A stretch of DNA of 64,000 nucleotides from Planococcus citri (Eukaryota; Arthropoda; Insecta; Hemiptera; Pseudococcidae). Each line of letters starts with the position of its first letter. The first letter of the stretch is position 1. The position numbers were made by a program, and so were the translations under genes. Location: NCBI RefSeq assembly GCF_950023065.1, contig NC_088681.1, forward strand, positions 39,776,836-39,840,835, in the 5' to 3' direction. Shown piece by piece: positions 50,094-61,322 of the stretch. The notes under the pieces were generated by a model. It ran no database searches. It saw only the letters and a program-made list of their open reading frames with translations, and was not told where the DNA came from.

Positions 50094-51450
50094 AGTTCCC
50101 TAAGCATTTTAATCATAATGTAGGGTATATGATGGGGGTAATTTATATTGGCTCAAGGAACTTGAATTTTGAATGAGACCAAAAAGTGTATTTTTATTTG
50201 AATTTTTTAGGTTTGAAACAAGTTTATTTTTATTAATTTTTCTAAAACATTTTGATTTTGATTTGGTTTTATCAAATTTGAATATTCTTAAAAATTTGTT
50301 TCCTTTTTGATCTACTTATGGAATTTCGATGGTTGATTGGATTTCTATGATTTCTAGACATGAGACTTTACATTTTTCCAATTTACTTTCAGTTTCCGTG
50401 TATGGTTTTAATTGGATATGTATTTTTTGGATCGTCTTTTTTTTTGTAAGGTTGTAGTTGTTTCCGAGTTCATGTACTAAACAATCCACGTGACTATGCT
50501 TGTAGTATAGCACGTGTTGTATAATCGATTTTTCTATTGTAGGGGTTCGATGTACACATTTGTGTTTCAATCTCACGGTTTTTTATCAACAAATATTTCT
50601 AGACTATGAGGGATATTTTTGATGTGATTTATAGTATCGAAAGGGGAATTTTGTTTCTATTTTCTAGGCTTTGTATCATATATTGGGGCATATGATAGGT
50701 TTTTTTTAAGTTTTAATTTTCTAGAGAATAATTTTTTATTTAAGGGGTTTACCAAAATTTTCTTCTTTCGTTAAGGTATTTTCATTTCATCAAAAGGTTG
50801 GGTTTCTAATGTTTTGTTTTTTGTTCTCTAGGCGTTTTTATCATGTATTAGGGCATATGATAGGTTTATAAATTTTGATTGCCTAAAGAATTTTTAATTT
50901 TTGTTTTATATCAATAGTCATGAAAGAGAAAATTTTATTTATTTAAAAAGTTTTTGAAAGGTTATCTCAAGTGAATGTTTACATGTATTAATAGTCCTCC
51001 TTTGTGTAATTTTATATTGATGGGACATATGTATAGTGCATATAATTTTGTTTTGATGCAAAGGAGGTTAATTTTGTTAGTTTTCCAAAAAAGTTTATTT
51101 TTCTATTTTCATAATTGGTCTTCCCCGAGTTTTTATCATATCGTGGGGTATACTATGGAGACAATTTTGAAGGGAAAAAAAAAAAAAAAAAAAAATTTTG
51201 TTTGCTCGGGGAGTTTTAATTCAAAGGTTGATATATTTGTTTTGTTTGAAGGGGATCAATTTTTGATTTAAATATTATAACCAAAAGTGTTTTAGTTTTT
51301 ATTGTCAAATTACTTAATTTCAAAAAGGTGGTTTTGTATTTTCTGGGTAAATAATTTTGCGTGTATGATCGAGATATAATCCTCCTAAATTTTGTTATTA
51401 TTGGGACATATGATTAGTGTACGTGAGAATTTTTTGTTTAAGGAGGATTA
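50094..51450. repeat. Hairpin cluster B: six stem-loops around GGGRCATATGATAGG
   Basis: H4: 50094-50105 with 50151-50162, 10 of 12 paired. H5: 50658-50667 with 50721-50730, 10 pairs with one wobble. H6: 50824-50833 with 50881-50890, 9 of 10. H7: 50996-51004 with 51059-51067, 9 of 9. H8: CCCCGAG at 51123-51129 with CTCGGGG at 51205-51211 plus one outer pair; its loop is enlarged by a poly-A run. H9: TAATCCTCCT (51377-51386) with AGGAGGATTA (51441-51450), 10 of 10. Motif copies: GGGTATATGATGGG 50123, GGGGCATATGATAGG 50685, GGGCATATGATAGG 50851, GGGACATATGTATAG 51022, GGGGTATACTATGG 51145 and GGGACATATGATTAG 51403. The cluster lies between the retropepsin ORF and the RING ORF. Confidence 0.82.
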
Positions 51451-51782
51451 ATTTTTATTATTTTTTCTAAAGAAATTTTTATTCGCTTAATTTCGATCAT
51501 TCAACCAGAGCATTTTTTAGTAATTTTGGTTTTAACTTCAGAATTTTGTAGTGTTCGACTCATTTTAATTTTATTATTTTAGTTTGTGTTTTTATTTTAG
51601 GACCGTTGGTATTATTCATTTTCGTTAATTTTTATTTATCTTTATTTTCAGATATATGCAGTGCTTGTGGTGATATGTTAAATTTCTTGCCCCAGAAGAC
51701 AAGTAGAGAAAAGGGTTTTTGTTTCAAATTTAGTTAGTCAGGACAAGTTGTGTTAATTGCTAATTTTATAATTTTTTCTTGA

Positions 51783-53297
51783 TTAAAGAGAAATTTCAGC
51801 TGTATTATTTATTGATATTATTTTAGTATTACGAGGAATGAATGGTATAGAGAATTTATTGCCAAATTTTGTTTTACATCGAACTATGCGGCGAGGGAAA
51901 TCTAAACTCATTTTTAAATAATCCATGGAAATTCTTCCTAGCAAAAATAAATTTCCGGTCGCTTCAATGACATAGAATGGGATACAAATAATTTCAGTTC
52001 CTAAAGACATTTTAATTTCTACTGCTGTTGTGGTAGTACATATTGATTTATCATCCGCCATTTTTAATTCAGTCCTATGTTTCAATTTTACGTGTTTGAT
52101 CCATTTAGGTTCTTCTTTTTGGAGAGTTTTTAGTAAATTACGAGATATTGCGTTTGGTAATGCCCCTGAATCCAGTTGTAATGCAACTTCTTTTGCTCCT
52201 ATGTGAACATTTATTGTACAAGTTGGGTCTATGACTTCATCATCGAGGAGTGGAGACACTTCTGATGATGCTGAGATTGGATCAGAGGTTGGTGGTAGTT
52301 TTTCTTGTAAATTTTGTTTTTTATTTTTTCTGAATTTAAAGTTTATAATATCCTTAGCTTTTTCCTTTAATGTATCTCCAAATTTGATTTCCTGATCAGG
52401 TGTTATTTCAGATTCTTCCCTGATTGGAAATGTTACTTTCTTTTCAGGTTTGATCTGATCTTTTGGGTTACGAATTTCCTGTGCTGACAAGATTTTGAAT
52501 ATCTCTACCTCAGGCTCAGGATATCCCGGATCAATGAATGGAGCTGTATATGGATCGTATAACTGTTTCAGCTTTCTAGCTATCTCACGAGTTTGAATAT
52601 TACAAGCCTGTGTTTGTAATTTTTCAAAGTGTTCAAGTCCTTCAATCATCCCAATCTTACTTTCACGATGTTCTAAGACATTCGGAAAGTATCTTTTTAG
52701 AATGGGAGTGTAGTGAAACATTTTTACGTCTGGTATTAATTCATCTCTTACCCCTTTTATCGGTCTTACATATGTTTTGCCTTTTCTATTGTACGTTTCT
52801 ATTTCCAAAAATCGCAATGCTGGACCCCTCCAAAGTGTTATACGTGGGTCTTCTGCTATGCGTTCAAACAAATTTTTAAAGTCTATGTACCTATGGTATT
52901 TTACATCTTTATCACCCTCCGCTCTTGGTTTGATAATTGGGAATAGTAAAATTATCTGACAGGCGCCTTTATCAAATAATAAATCCAAAATGTTCCTCAA
53001 TTGTTTTTCAATCACTGGGTATGGTTTTCTTGAATAATTAATCTCAAGAGTACAGGCTGATAAAATAATTTTGGTTTTTGGAGTAATTGCTAAGGGTATT
53101 AATTTTTTGTATAAGTTTTCTAAGGATATTTGATCTCGTAAATATTCGGGTAAATTCTTTTCTATTGCTACCTCCCCTCTTATTAAAAAGTGAGCGATAC
53201 CATCCCCTATCCAAGTGTACTTATCGAATATTGATTCCGGTGGGGCTAATTTATCACTAGGGACTGCCCCTTGGCGACCTAGTGTTTCTCGTTTCCC
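51783..53297 (-). CDS. SGNH-like plus retropepsin ORF, reached by -1 frameshift
   Basis: This frame is open from the slippery site to the stop at 51783 and has no ATG near its start. That fits translation by -1 frameshifting from the preceding ORF. First comes an SGNH-hydrolase-like region (WIGDGIAHFL near 53,210, then IILSACTLEIN and IILLFPI, with DVKMFHYTP later). It again has GDG in place of GDS. A charged linker follows, then a retropepsin-like aspartic protease near the C terminus. The protease shows ALQLDSGALPNAIS with the catalytic D-S-G-A, and later FLLGRISMDYL matching the second conserved Leu-Leu-Gly block. It would be about 500 residues beyond the shift. The protease presumably matures the element's polyprotein. 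No RT follows it in frame, which is unusual for an LTR element. Confidence 0.78.
   Translation of the reverse strand, partial: GKRETLGRQGAVPSDKLAPPESIFDKYTWIGDGIAHFLIRGEVAIEKNLPEYLRDQISLENLYKKLIPLAITPKTKIILSACTLEINYSRKPYPVIEKQLRNILDLLFDKGACQIILLFPIIKPRAEGDKDVKYHRYIDFKNLFERIAEDPRITLWRGPALRFLEIETYNRKGKTYVRPIKGVRDELIPDVKMFHYTPILKRYFPNVLEHRESKIGMIEGLEHFEKLQTQACNIQTREIARKLKQLYDPYTAPFIDPGYPEPEVEIFKILSAQEIRNPKDQIKPEKKVTFPIREESEITPDQEIKFGDTLKEKAKDIINFKFRKNKKQNLQEKLPPTSDPISASSEVSPLLDDEVIDPTCTINVHIGAKEVALQLDSGALPNAISRNLLKTLQKEEPKWIKHVKLKHRTELKMADDKSICTTTTAVEIKMSLGTEIICIPFYVIEATGNLFLLGRISMDYLKMSLDFPRRIVRCKTKFGNKFSIPFIPRNTKIISINNTAEISL
53242..53297 (-). promoter_or_regulatory. -1 ribosomal frameshift signal: slippery heptamer and H-type pseudoknot
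   Basis: On the minus strand the heptamer G-GGA-AAC (53297-53291) sits in the right register of the upstream frame. A 6-base spacer follows. Stem 1 pairs CACTAGG (53284-53278) with CCTAGTG (53261-53255), 7 bp. Inside its loop GGGGC (53270-53266) pairs with GCCCC (53246-53242), 5 bp. This gives an H-type pseudoknot with loops of 7, 4 and 8 bases. The zero-frame stop TAG (53281-53279) lies within stem 1. A -1 shift enters the SGNH-retropepsin frame without a stop. Confidence 0.85.
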
Positions 53298-53791
53298 ACC
53301 GGCTCATCCTCTACATCAGATAAAACTTCAGTTGTCATTAAATTGACAGCTGCATCAACGGCTTCTAGTTCCAATTGACGTATAGTTTCACTGTATAGCT
53401 GATTAACCGCGGCTTCAATTATTTTATCGTTTATTAGTTCGTCCTCGGAATCAAAAGTACTATCTGAACTTAGGTCTAATGGAAGCGTTTGCATTGGGTT
53501 GGTATTTTCAATGCTTTGGAGTACTGGGAAGGGTTTTTTGAATTCCTGATCTGTTACTGCTTTCACCGGAGAAGTATAGGTGATTAAACCATCAAGAAAT
53601 CTATTCTCTTCCTCTTCCATTATTTCAAAAGGATAGGGTGTATCTCTACCTGTATTATTTTGAGGTGGGGTTTCATATCCATCGATTATCTGATCAATGC
53701 CATCAAATCGAATCTCATATTTAGGGTGTTTGTTTTTAGAATTTTCCTTATTATTATTCATATTTATCTCTGATTGTAAGAAGAGTGACAT
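53279..53791 (-). CDS. Acidic first ORF of the giant element (Gag position)
   Basis: 170 residues from the first ATG (53791-53789), ending at the TAG inside the frameshift pseudoknot. An in-frame non-ATG start lies three codons upstream. The product is acidic and Asn/Glu-rich (EIMEEEENRFLDGL, LSSDSTFDSEDELI), with a helical, Ala/Glu/Leu-rich C-terminal third. It has no CCHC knuckle or recognisable capsid motif, so calling it Gag rests only on its position upstream of a frameshift-linked protease. The leader upstream is interrupted by the P-type transposon. Confidence 0.6.
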   Translation of the reverse strand: MSLFLQSEINMNNNKENSKNKHPKYEIRFDGIDQIIDGYETPPQNNTGRDTPYPFEIMEEEENRFLDGLITYTSPVKAVTDQEFKKPFPVLQSIENTNPMQTLPLDLSSDSTFDSEDELINDKIIEAAVNQLYSETIRQLELEAVDAAVNLMTTEVLSDVEDEPVGNEKH

Positions 53792-53800
53792 ATGATTCAC

Positions 53801-55729
53801 AATTCAAATCTTCAATAAATTAATTAATATCTACAATCTATATTTATATATGCTTACCAATTCGTCGAAGAAACCTCTGAGTCGAAATGTATACTAGGTA
53901 GGTACCTATCTTTGCATAGGAACTTCTAACATACATGAAAGTATTTACGACAATGAATTCTTTACGTAAGATTCTAGATTTTTCTCCCTATCGGAATGTT
54001 ACAATGTGGAAGGGCTCGGATCAACTTCTTGCATCGTAAAATTTAATTGCCTAATTCTACCCTATTTGTTCGTCTGCAATAAAATAAAGTACTTGTTACA
54101 GGAGAATTAAGCGCCAATAATTATGGGAGTCTATTGGCCTTCTTTGACGTTTTGGTAGCTGGTGGTTTTATTAACCATAATGTATTACCCGTGCCATTGG
54201 GTGGTGGATGGGGTTGAGGTAGGATGTATTACATCTTGTATATTCCTCAATGTAATTAATTTTAATGTGTACTTATTTTGCGAGTACATTGCTTTTTATA
54301 GTTTACCAAAAATCATTTTTAATTTCTTTTTAAAGTATCGAATGCGACACAGTTAATTGTCGAAGAAATATAATGTTTTAATTTTTGTAAGTACTATGAT
54401 GATTTCTTTTTATAAGTACCAAGGCCATAAAATTATATATCTCAAGGCGTAATTTTTGTTTTTCCAAAATATTTTAATTTCTTTCACCTTGAGATTTTTC
54501 TAGAAGGGTGATTTTATGTTTCTTTTATGTATAGGCACGTGTAAGACATTATTTTGGAGGTTATGTACTTAATGTCGCGCCAAATATTCTCTACCAGAGT
54601 ATTTGTGCAACGACCTTATTATTGTCTTCAAAGTTACTGCCGCCATGTTTCTGTTTCCAATGTATAGCAACCATAACCTTGAAGTGCTCTTGTAGGTTAT
54701 TAGGGAGTATTTTCTTCGTCTTCGTGTCGAAGAAAGAACGACCTTGTATAACCTCTAGGGCGTTAGCAGCATGCTTTCGAAATCTTTCTATATGAGATTT
54801 TGTATTTGCTGATTATTCTACATATTTGAATTTTTGGTTATCGAAATAGTTTTTGTTTTCAATTTTATAATTTCGTAACTGAGTTTTCATCTTACTGGAA
54901 TTTTGAGATTATGTGATTTCTGATTCCTTGTGATTTCATCATGATTCTCAGAGTTAGCAAATTGTTCATGAGGCTAGTCAGATTTACAGCTCAGGTATAT
55001 AGGTCTCTTCTCATATAGTCGGGCTGACTTATACCTTCAGATGGTAAAATATCCACTTGGGAGATAACCTTGCCAACCGTAGCCGACAAAGTCCCAATGA
55101 AAGTGCACTGGTTCTCTGTGAATATTTTATCTCGAAAGTATAGACAGACCCCAATTTTTCGTATGGTAAAATTTTCACCAAAGTTAACTTTGCCAACCGT
55201 AGCCAACAAAGTCCCAATGAGAGTGCACTGGTTCTCTTGTGAATATTTTATCCTTACGAAAATTATGATAAGAAGAGCTTTCTATACTGAGTACTGTAAT
55301 CTTGCTCAATAAACATAGCCTTCCCTGGTCCTCACAATATACGTCACAATTTCTCATTGTTACATAATTTTCTAACAAAGGTGTTTTGCGTTTTGAATGA
55401 TACGTTGCAATTTATACTGTGTTTCTGGGATGGCGTATCATTCATGAGGCTAGTCAGATTTAAAATCTTGCTCAAAGAACGACGTCTTTCCCATACTGAA
55501 CAGTTAATCACAATTTCTCATTCTCCACGCAATTTAGGGATTTTTATAGAGATTTAGGTTTTATTTAATGATTTAATATTTTTCTTCGAAAGAGATTTTA
55601 GTGATAGTGTGGTCGCACTCCTTGCAATTTTTCTACCACTAAAATTTTTGGACTTAGTAATTTTCGAGGAATGAATATTAATCGTGATTTTACCGCACCT
55701 TCTCGGGGTAACTACCTATCCATGAGACT
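53801..55729. other. Leader of the giant element with tandem repeats
   Basis: No coding sequence was seen. It contains two about 90-bp direct copies 122 bp apart (55041-55131 and 55163-55253), both with TTGCCAACCGTAGCC and AGTGCACTGGTTCTC. There are also several diverged copies of a unit marked by CTAGTCAGAT (near 54,975, 55,450 and 55,729). One of these units is the insertion site of the P-type transposon, and the series resumes on its far side at 62,262. Confidence 0.6.
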
Positions 55730-56059
55730 AGTCAGATTAAGGAACTATATACCGGGTATGGAAATACGCCATTTTTGGATATTCGATCATCCATGGTGAA
55801 GTTTTCGGTTTTAGTTTTAAGGGAGTTTTGTGATAAAATGTTATCAAAAAAAAAGGAGGTAGGATTAATTTTGAAGTTTTGTTGCGGAAAAATTTAATAA
55901 TTACGTGATTAATGATTATGAATTTGAAATTAATAGATACCCATAATAGGTTAGTAATCATTTTAATCGTGGTATATGAATTATTGTGTGAATTTAATTA
56001 TTAGGTAAATCCATTTCATTCGTTTCATGTTGATCACAGGCGCTGAGGCGAATGTAATT

Positions 56060-59000
56060 ATGTCTGGTTGTGTGGCGGTAGGCTGTACAAACAGCGGAAA
56101 AAAAGGAGTTCGACTCTTTATTTTCCCAGCAAACCCAGAACGCAGAAAAAGGTGGGTTGTCAATTGTAGGAGGGACAATTGGCAACCCACACAGCATTCC
56201 AAACTCTGTGAGGTACGTATTCAATTTTTCAATTTTTGCAAAATTTGATGCAGATATCAGTGAAACCAAAATGAACATATTTATTAATTTGATTCGTTAT
56301 ACTGTTTTAGGTGCACTTTGAACAGAGTCAGTGGGAACAGCACCGAGCTGATGATTGGCGGAAGCTTAAGCCAAATGCTGTTCCCACGCTCTTCAATGTC
56401 CCGAATCCTCCACCGCAAATTGGAGAGGATGGAGTCAGAAGAGCTAAAAATGAAGCTAAAGAAAAATTATCGAAAATTACACGAAAGGTTGGTACAGTAA
56501 ATAGGAAATAATGATTGTGTTATTTATATTTATTATTCTTAAATTTTTGGTACCATTTTAAATCATAATACAGAAAACCATTTTTTTTTAAATTTAAATT
56601 TTTCATTTGTGTAGGAGAAACCACAATGTACTAATGAATCGGAACTAAATGTATTGGAGCCAGAGATAAGTTTGATGGATGTGGATGAACTTTCTTCTAA
56701 TTCAAACTTTGAAGAATTAAAAATATTAATAAAGTCCCTTCAAGACGAAAATAAGAAGTTAAAAGATAATCTAAAGGTAATTCAATGCATATTACTTTCT
56801 CAGATTTTTCAGTGTTGTGTTACCTACAAATGAGTTTAAAAATACATTTTTTTCTTCTTTCAGGAACAAATTCAAAACATCGAGAAAGATTGCTCCCAAC
56901 TCAAGAAAGAGAAGGAAGAATTAGAAAAAAAAATTATAGATAAAGAAGTGCAGCTGCAGAGCTTTCAAAAGTTTCTCACTGAGCAACAAATTGAGTCACT
57001 AAATAGAGACAAAATGAAACAATGGGACAAAGAAACCATTATGAAGGCGCTAAAAATGCGTTTTCATCTAGGTAATAAACATGTTTACTTTATTTGAATA
57101 CCACATTGGCGTATTTTCAAATTTTTTTCAGGTTCATGTTTCTATATCGTTCTATTCTATCAAATTAACCATGATTTTTTTTTTTTTGCTTCAGGTGTTG
57201 ATGGATACGACTATATACGTTCTACAAAATATCCGTTACCCTCATTGAAGACTCTCTCTAATAGATTTAGACAGTATCAGGTTACACCTGGTATTTTAGA
57301 GGATCTCAACGAGCCAATTGCTTATAAAATGTCAAGAATGGACCCTCTGGACCAATATTGCACAATGGTGATCGATGAGATGGCAATCAGAGAAAATGAA
57401 GATTATGACAAACTAAATAAAAAATTTATGGGCTACGTCACACTTGGGGACACAACTCAGCTGGGAAGCCACATTACCGTTGTCCTGATCCGTGGCCTGA
57501 AAACCCCATGGAAGCAAATAATCGCGGTTGAAGTTACTGGAGCTAATACGAAGCCAAATTACTCAGCAGACCTGATAACGAGATGCATTAAATTTGTCGA
57601 AACATTAGGCCTAACAGTGGTTTCGATTACTTCTGATATGGGAGGAAATAATCAGGGATTTTGGACCTCAATGGGAGTGCATGCTTATAGTGATGGAGAA
57701 CGTTGTAATAAGATGACCATTAGTGATACTACCTTTTGTATCATACCAGATGCTTGTCATCTCCTGAAGAGCCTGAGGAATGCCCTTCAAAAGCACAAAA
57801 TATATTTACCAGAAGAGGTAATGAATTCTGAAGATTTGCCATGTTCGATTGTGAGCTCAAGTTATGTAACAGCTTTATGGTGGGCAGAAATAAATGGAAA
57901 CCACGATACTCGTTACTTATATCATTTGAAACCAGCAGATATCAGCCCAGATGGTATGGAAAAGATGAATGTGGCATCTGCTATGCGTTATTTTTCCGAG
58001 ACCACCGCAGTAGCTATTGAAACTGCCATTGAGCTGAAATACCTACCCCCAAATGCAAAGACAACTGCCTGGTTTATTCGCAAAGTCAGTTCATGGTTCG
58101 AATTGGTGTCTTCAAGAGTGGCGCAAAAAGGAATCACACGCATGAATCTAGACAAAAAAATTGAAATTTTGGAAAAAATGATTGGTCTGTTCCAAAATTT
58201 ACGAATTGGAGAACCATCATATTGGAAACCCCTGAATTGGGGCATGATTTTGTGTTGCCTCTCGTTAATTGACATTTCCAGACTTCTCCTACGCGATGGA
58301 TTTTCTTTTCTTCTACTGCATCGTTTCACCCAGGACTGTCTTGAAAATGTATTTTCCCAAATTCGACGAAAATGCGGACTAACACCTACAGTATCCTTGT
58401 GCCTGAGGGCGATTAAATTGATTTCCTTATCGCAGATTACTCGGACTCCGAAAACAACCAGCTATTTGACCGATTCAGACGAATTTCTGCTTGAGTATTT
58501 TGAGAAAAAGAAAAGCGAAGTACCAAGTAAAACGATAACAAAATCTGTTAGTGGCATCCAAGTCCAAGATGAGAATGTCATGGATGATGAAATTTTTCCA
58601 ACTGTGATTTCTGAAGAGGAAAACCTGGTTCCTGGACTAACTTTATACGATCTCAACTTGATATACAAGCTAGCGGGAGGCTGCGTATTTGCTTACCTCA
58701 AAAAACCAATCTGTGAAAAATGCAAATCGTTTCTCAATAGTAATGTGGTTGAAAATCATAGGTATATGATTTATTTGAATCGCCTGAACCACGGAAACTT
58801 GAGAAAGCCAAACAAAAGTGTATTCGACTTAGTAATGAATATTGAACTACTCTACAGACGTTGGAAAGATTATATTTTGCGCCATCCTTGCGATGTATGG
58901 ATAAATAAGGTATTAACTGATGTTCAGATAGAGTTTCCCAAATGCGAAGTTTGCTATGATTTAAAGGTATTCGTTGCGAACCATTTCTTCAAAATAAAAT

Positions 59001-59083
59001 CGTTTTCACTCTGTACACTAAATACTTGCAAGAGAAAACGAAAAAATATGTACGGAACTGCTTCCAAGAAGAAAAAAGTTTGA
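56060..59083 (+). CDS. THAP-domain P-element-type transposase
   Basis: Exons: 56060-56212, 56311-56487, 56615-56776, 56864-57071 and 57195-59083. They total 2,589 nt (862 residues), with all phases matching and no stop. The N-terminal THAP zinc finger has C4, C9, W32, C50 and H53 (C-x4-C then C-x2-H) and the closing AVPTLF at about 74-79. A coiled coil at about 115-230 comes next, as in P transposases, where it mediates assembly. The RNase-H-fold catalytic part shows VIDEMAI, then SDMGGNNQGFW, then DACHLLKSLRNAL and finally TQDCLENVFSQIRRK, which carries the last acidic residue. All expected acidic positions are present. An ATG 33 bases upstream (56027) is in frame and could be used instead. 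Since the frame is intact, this copy may be recently active. Confidence 0.93.
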
Positions 59084-59830
59084 GCTAGGTAATTACGTTT
59101 TTTTCCACTGTATCTGTATATTTAAATGTACAATGATGATCAGTATTTTTGTAAAACCAAATCTTTTCAAAGAAGCCTTAAATTTTTCTATATGAAATTT
59201 GGAGAAAATTCAGGCTATAAAGAACTCGTCGATCTCTTGATTTGTTGTTTTGTAATGTATTAATTATTTTTCAAATGTGTATTAATCTATGTCAATGTGA
59301 TATATTCTCAAGTTTTTTATGAATTAAATATTGGCATTTTCATTATGAATTTTCATTTTCACCTTTCACGACATCGTCGACATCTTCAAAGGACTGTATC
59401 ATTTTACAACTCTTTTGAACCCATCTCATATTTAGAATCACTGCATTATTTATCAAAATCATATAATTCTGAAAAATCTTACACATCAATATTCAACACG
59501 TTAGTGAATTCTTCACAGATCACAGCACCCTAAAAATGAATAATTACACTCATCTACATACGTAAAAGGATATAACACTCAATGAAATCAAGCTTTCACA
59601 TCACGAATACCTCAATTCCATGTATTGAACTTGACGTAGAAGTATTTTGTGTGAAACATACAGTAAGAATATTCGTATGAAACGTACAGTAAGAATATAT
59701 GACTTCAGTACCACGTTTTAAATTAGTTTATTGCATTTGTAACAAAAATAGCACAGCTGTATTAAAAATTCAAAAGTCACATTACGAAACCAACATATCT
59801 AAAGATCAAAATTATCATCTTGTGAAATTG

Positions 59831-59964
59831 CACTGCAATAATATAATGATGTAGTACACCTGAGAAACAATAATATATAAAATGCACTGCAATAATATAA
59901 CGATACAGTCTACCTGAGAAACAATAATATATAAAATGATTCAATCTACCAGAGAAACAATATT
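59831..59964. repeat. 54-bp tandem repeat, two and a half copies
   Basis: Copies lie at 59831-59884 and 59885-59938, with a partial third to 59964. Each begins CACTGCAATAATATAA and contains CCTGAGAAACAATA. The repeat lies inside the P-type transposon, after the transposase. Confidence 0.85.
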
Positions 59965-60092
59965 TTAAACGGATGTTTGATAAAAATGACGAATAAAAAA
60001 TGCACAGCAATACATAGTTTTTGAAAACTGGTTTCAGTAAAATAAACTACATATAAACATGATATCAGAATTTCAATATTTACGTAAAATAA

Positions 60093-60422
60093 TCATTTTG
60101 AGTGAGTGACACTATAAATGTTGGCTAGGGCCATCACTTGATCGTCAAGCTTCTTCGACTTTTCTTTGAGAACTTGGATTTGATTCATTAAATCTCGCTT
60201 CATCGTCAGTCGTTGATTAAGAATGCTGATTAATTCGTCGGCGCTCAAATCAGATACCTGAAATTCAATGTAGTATTAGATTCTATTCTACGAAACATTT
60301 TATAGATTTGACCGGTTAAATAACTGCATTGAACTTACCGTTTTGTTATTATCTCTGCAGTATGCTTCAATAGTATGATTTTCATTTTGTAAACTTGGAT
60401 CATTCATATTTGGCAGAAGGAA
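60093..60422 (-). CDS. Small coiled-coil protein gene inside the P-type transposon
   Basis: Two exons, 60407-60339 and 60257-60093, join in phase through a consensus donor (GTAAGT) and acceptor (TTTCAG). They encode 77 residues from MNDPSLQNENHTIE to a stop. The second exon is one amphipathic helix (SADELISILNQRL, then KRDLMNQIQVLKEKSKK), probably a coiled coil. The first exon is preceded in frame by an acceptor at 60423-60424, so more N-terminal exons or a 5' UTR exon may exist. I do not recognise the family. It is antisense to the transposase, so it is either a second gene of the transposon or a captured host fragment. Confidence 0.55.
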
Positions 60423-61250
60423 CTGAAGAAAGCGAATAATCGAACAATTGAACTATTCAAAATGAAACTGTACGTAGGAAATGGAAATTAAACACTAGTT
60501 TAATTAATTCAAATTCATTAATTCTTTTCAGTTTTATAAGAAATGAGAAAATTATCGAACCAAAACCAAACCAAAACATTCATTTCTCATATGTGTACTT
60601 CTACATCACAAGGGCCCACTTTGTCGATTTTAGTTTAGGAGATATTAACCAAAACGTGTAAGAAAGTCGATTTTGACAAAATTGGTGTTTTCACGGTTTT
60701 GGGTACCCCTAACCTGGGTACATCACATGCCATTCGCGGATTTTTGATACCATGACTTTTTACAGACTTACAGCACTAAAAGCGAAAAAAGAAAAAGGGC
60801 CCATGTTGTCGATAACCGGTTTTTCATAATGTTCTCCCTCCAACAACCGCATGAAACCACCTGAAACATGTTCGTTAAGAAAGGGCCCACTTTGTCGATA
60901 CCAAGCATTACATTATTTTTATTTTGGCCAAGTTTTGCATATTATGTGAGGGCGCATACGGAAAGGGACAATACAACCAAAAATGAATAAATATTTTTTT
61001 CCAGAAATTGTTGTAGAAACTCTTTGTGTCTTTAAGAATCGAATGGAACCTTCCAAACCCTCCAATAACTCCTATTTTCATCGAAACTTTTTGTTTTTTT
61101 GTGAAGCATGCTTGAATTTATTACTCACAAAAGTAGAAAAATGACGCAAAAAATTTGAAAAAACAAGTTAAAATGTATAAAAAATGAAAATTTTACAAAA
61201 ACTCGTGGCTTTAAAAAGAAATTGATATAAAAAAATCATAAAAAATTTTC

Positions 61251-61322
61251 GCCCCTGCAGAGACTCGAACTCCCTACCTCTGGCGTGATAATCCACTAAT
61301 ACAGTCACCTAGCCACCGGTAT
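61251..61322 (-). repeat. tRNA-derived segment (pol III-type internal promoter)
   Basis: The minus strand has an A-box-like TGGCTAGGTGACTG (61315-61302) and, about 30 bases on, a B-box-like GAGTTCGAGTCTC (61272-61260). The acceptor ends do not pair well, so it is not a working tRNA gene. It is more likely the head of a SINE or an old tRNA-derived insertion. Confidence 0.5.

Noticed and set aside
59400..59545. Short minus terminal-exon candidate encoding GAVICEEFTNVLNIDV
   Set aside because: No upstream exon in phase; too short to support.
61251..61322. Functional tRNA gene
   Set aside because: A and B boxes are present, but the ends do not form an acceptor stem and the anticodon arm is poor.
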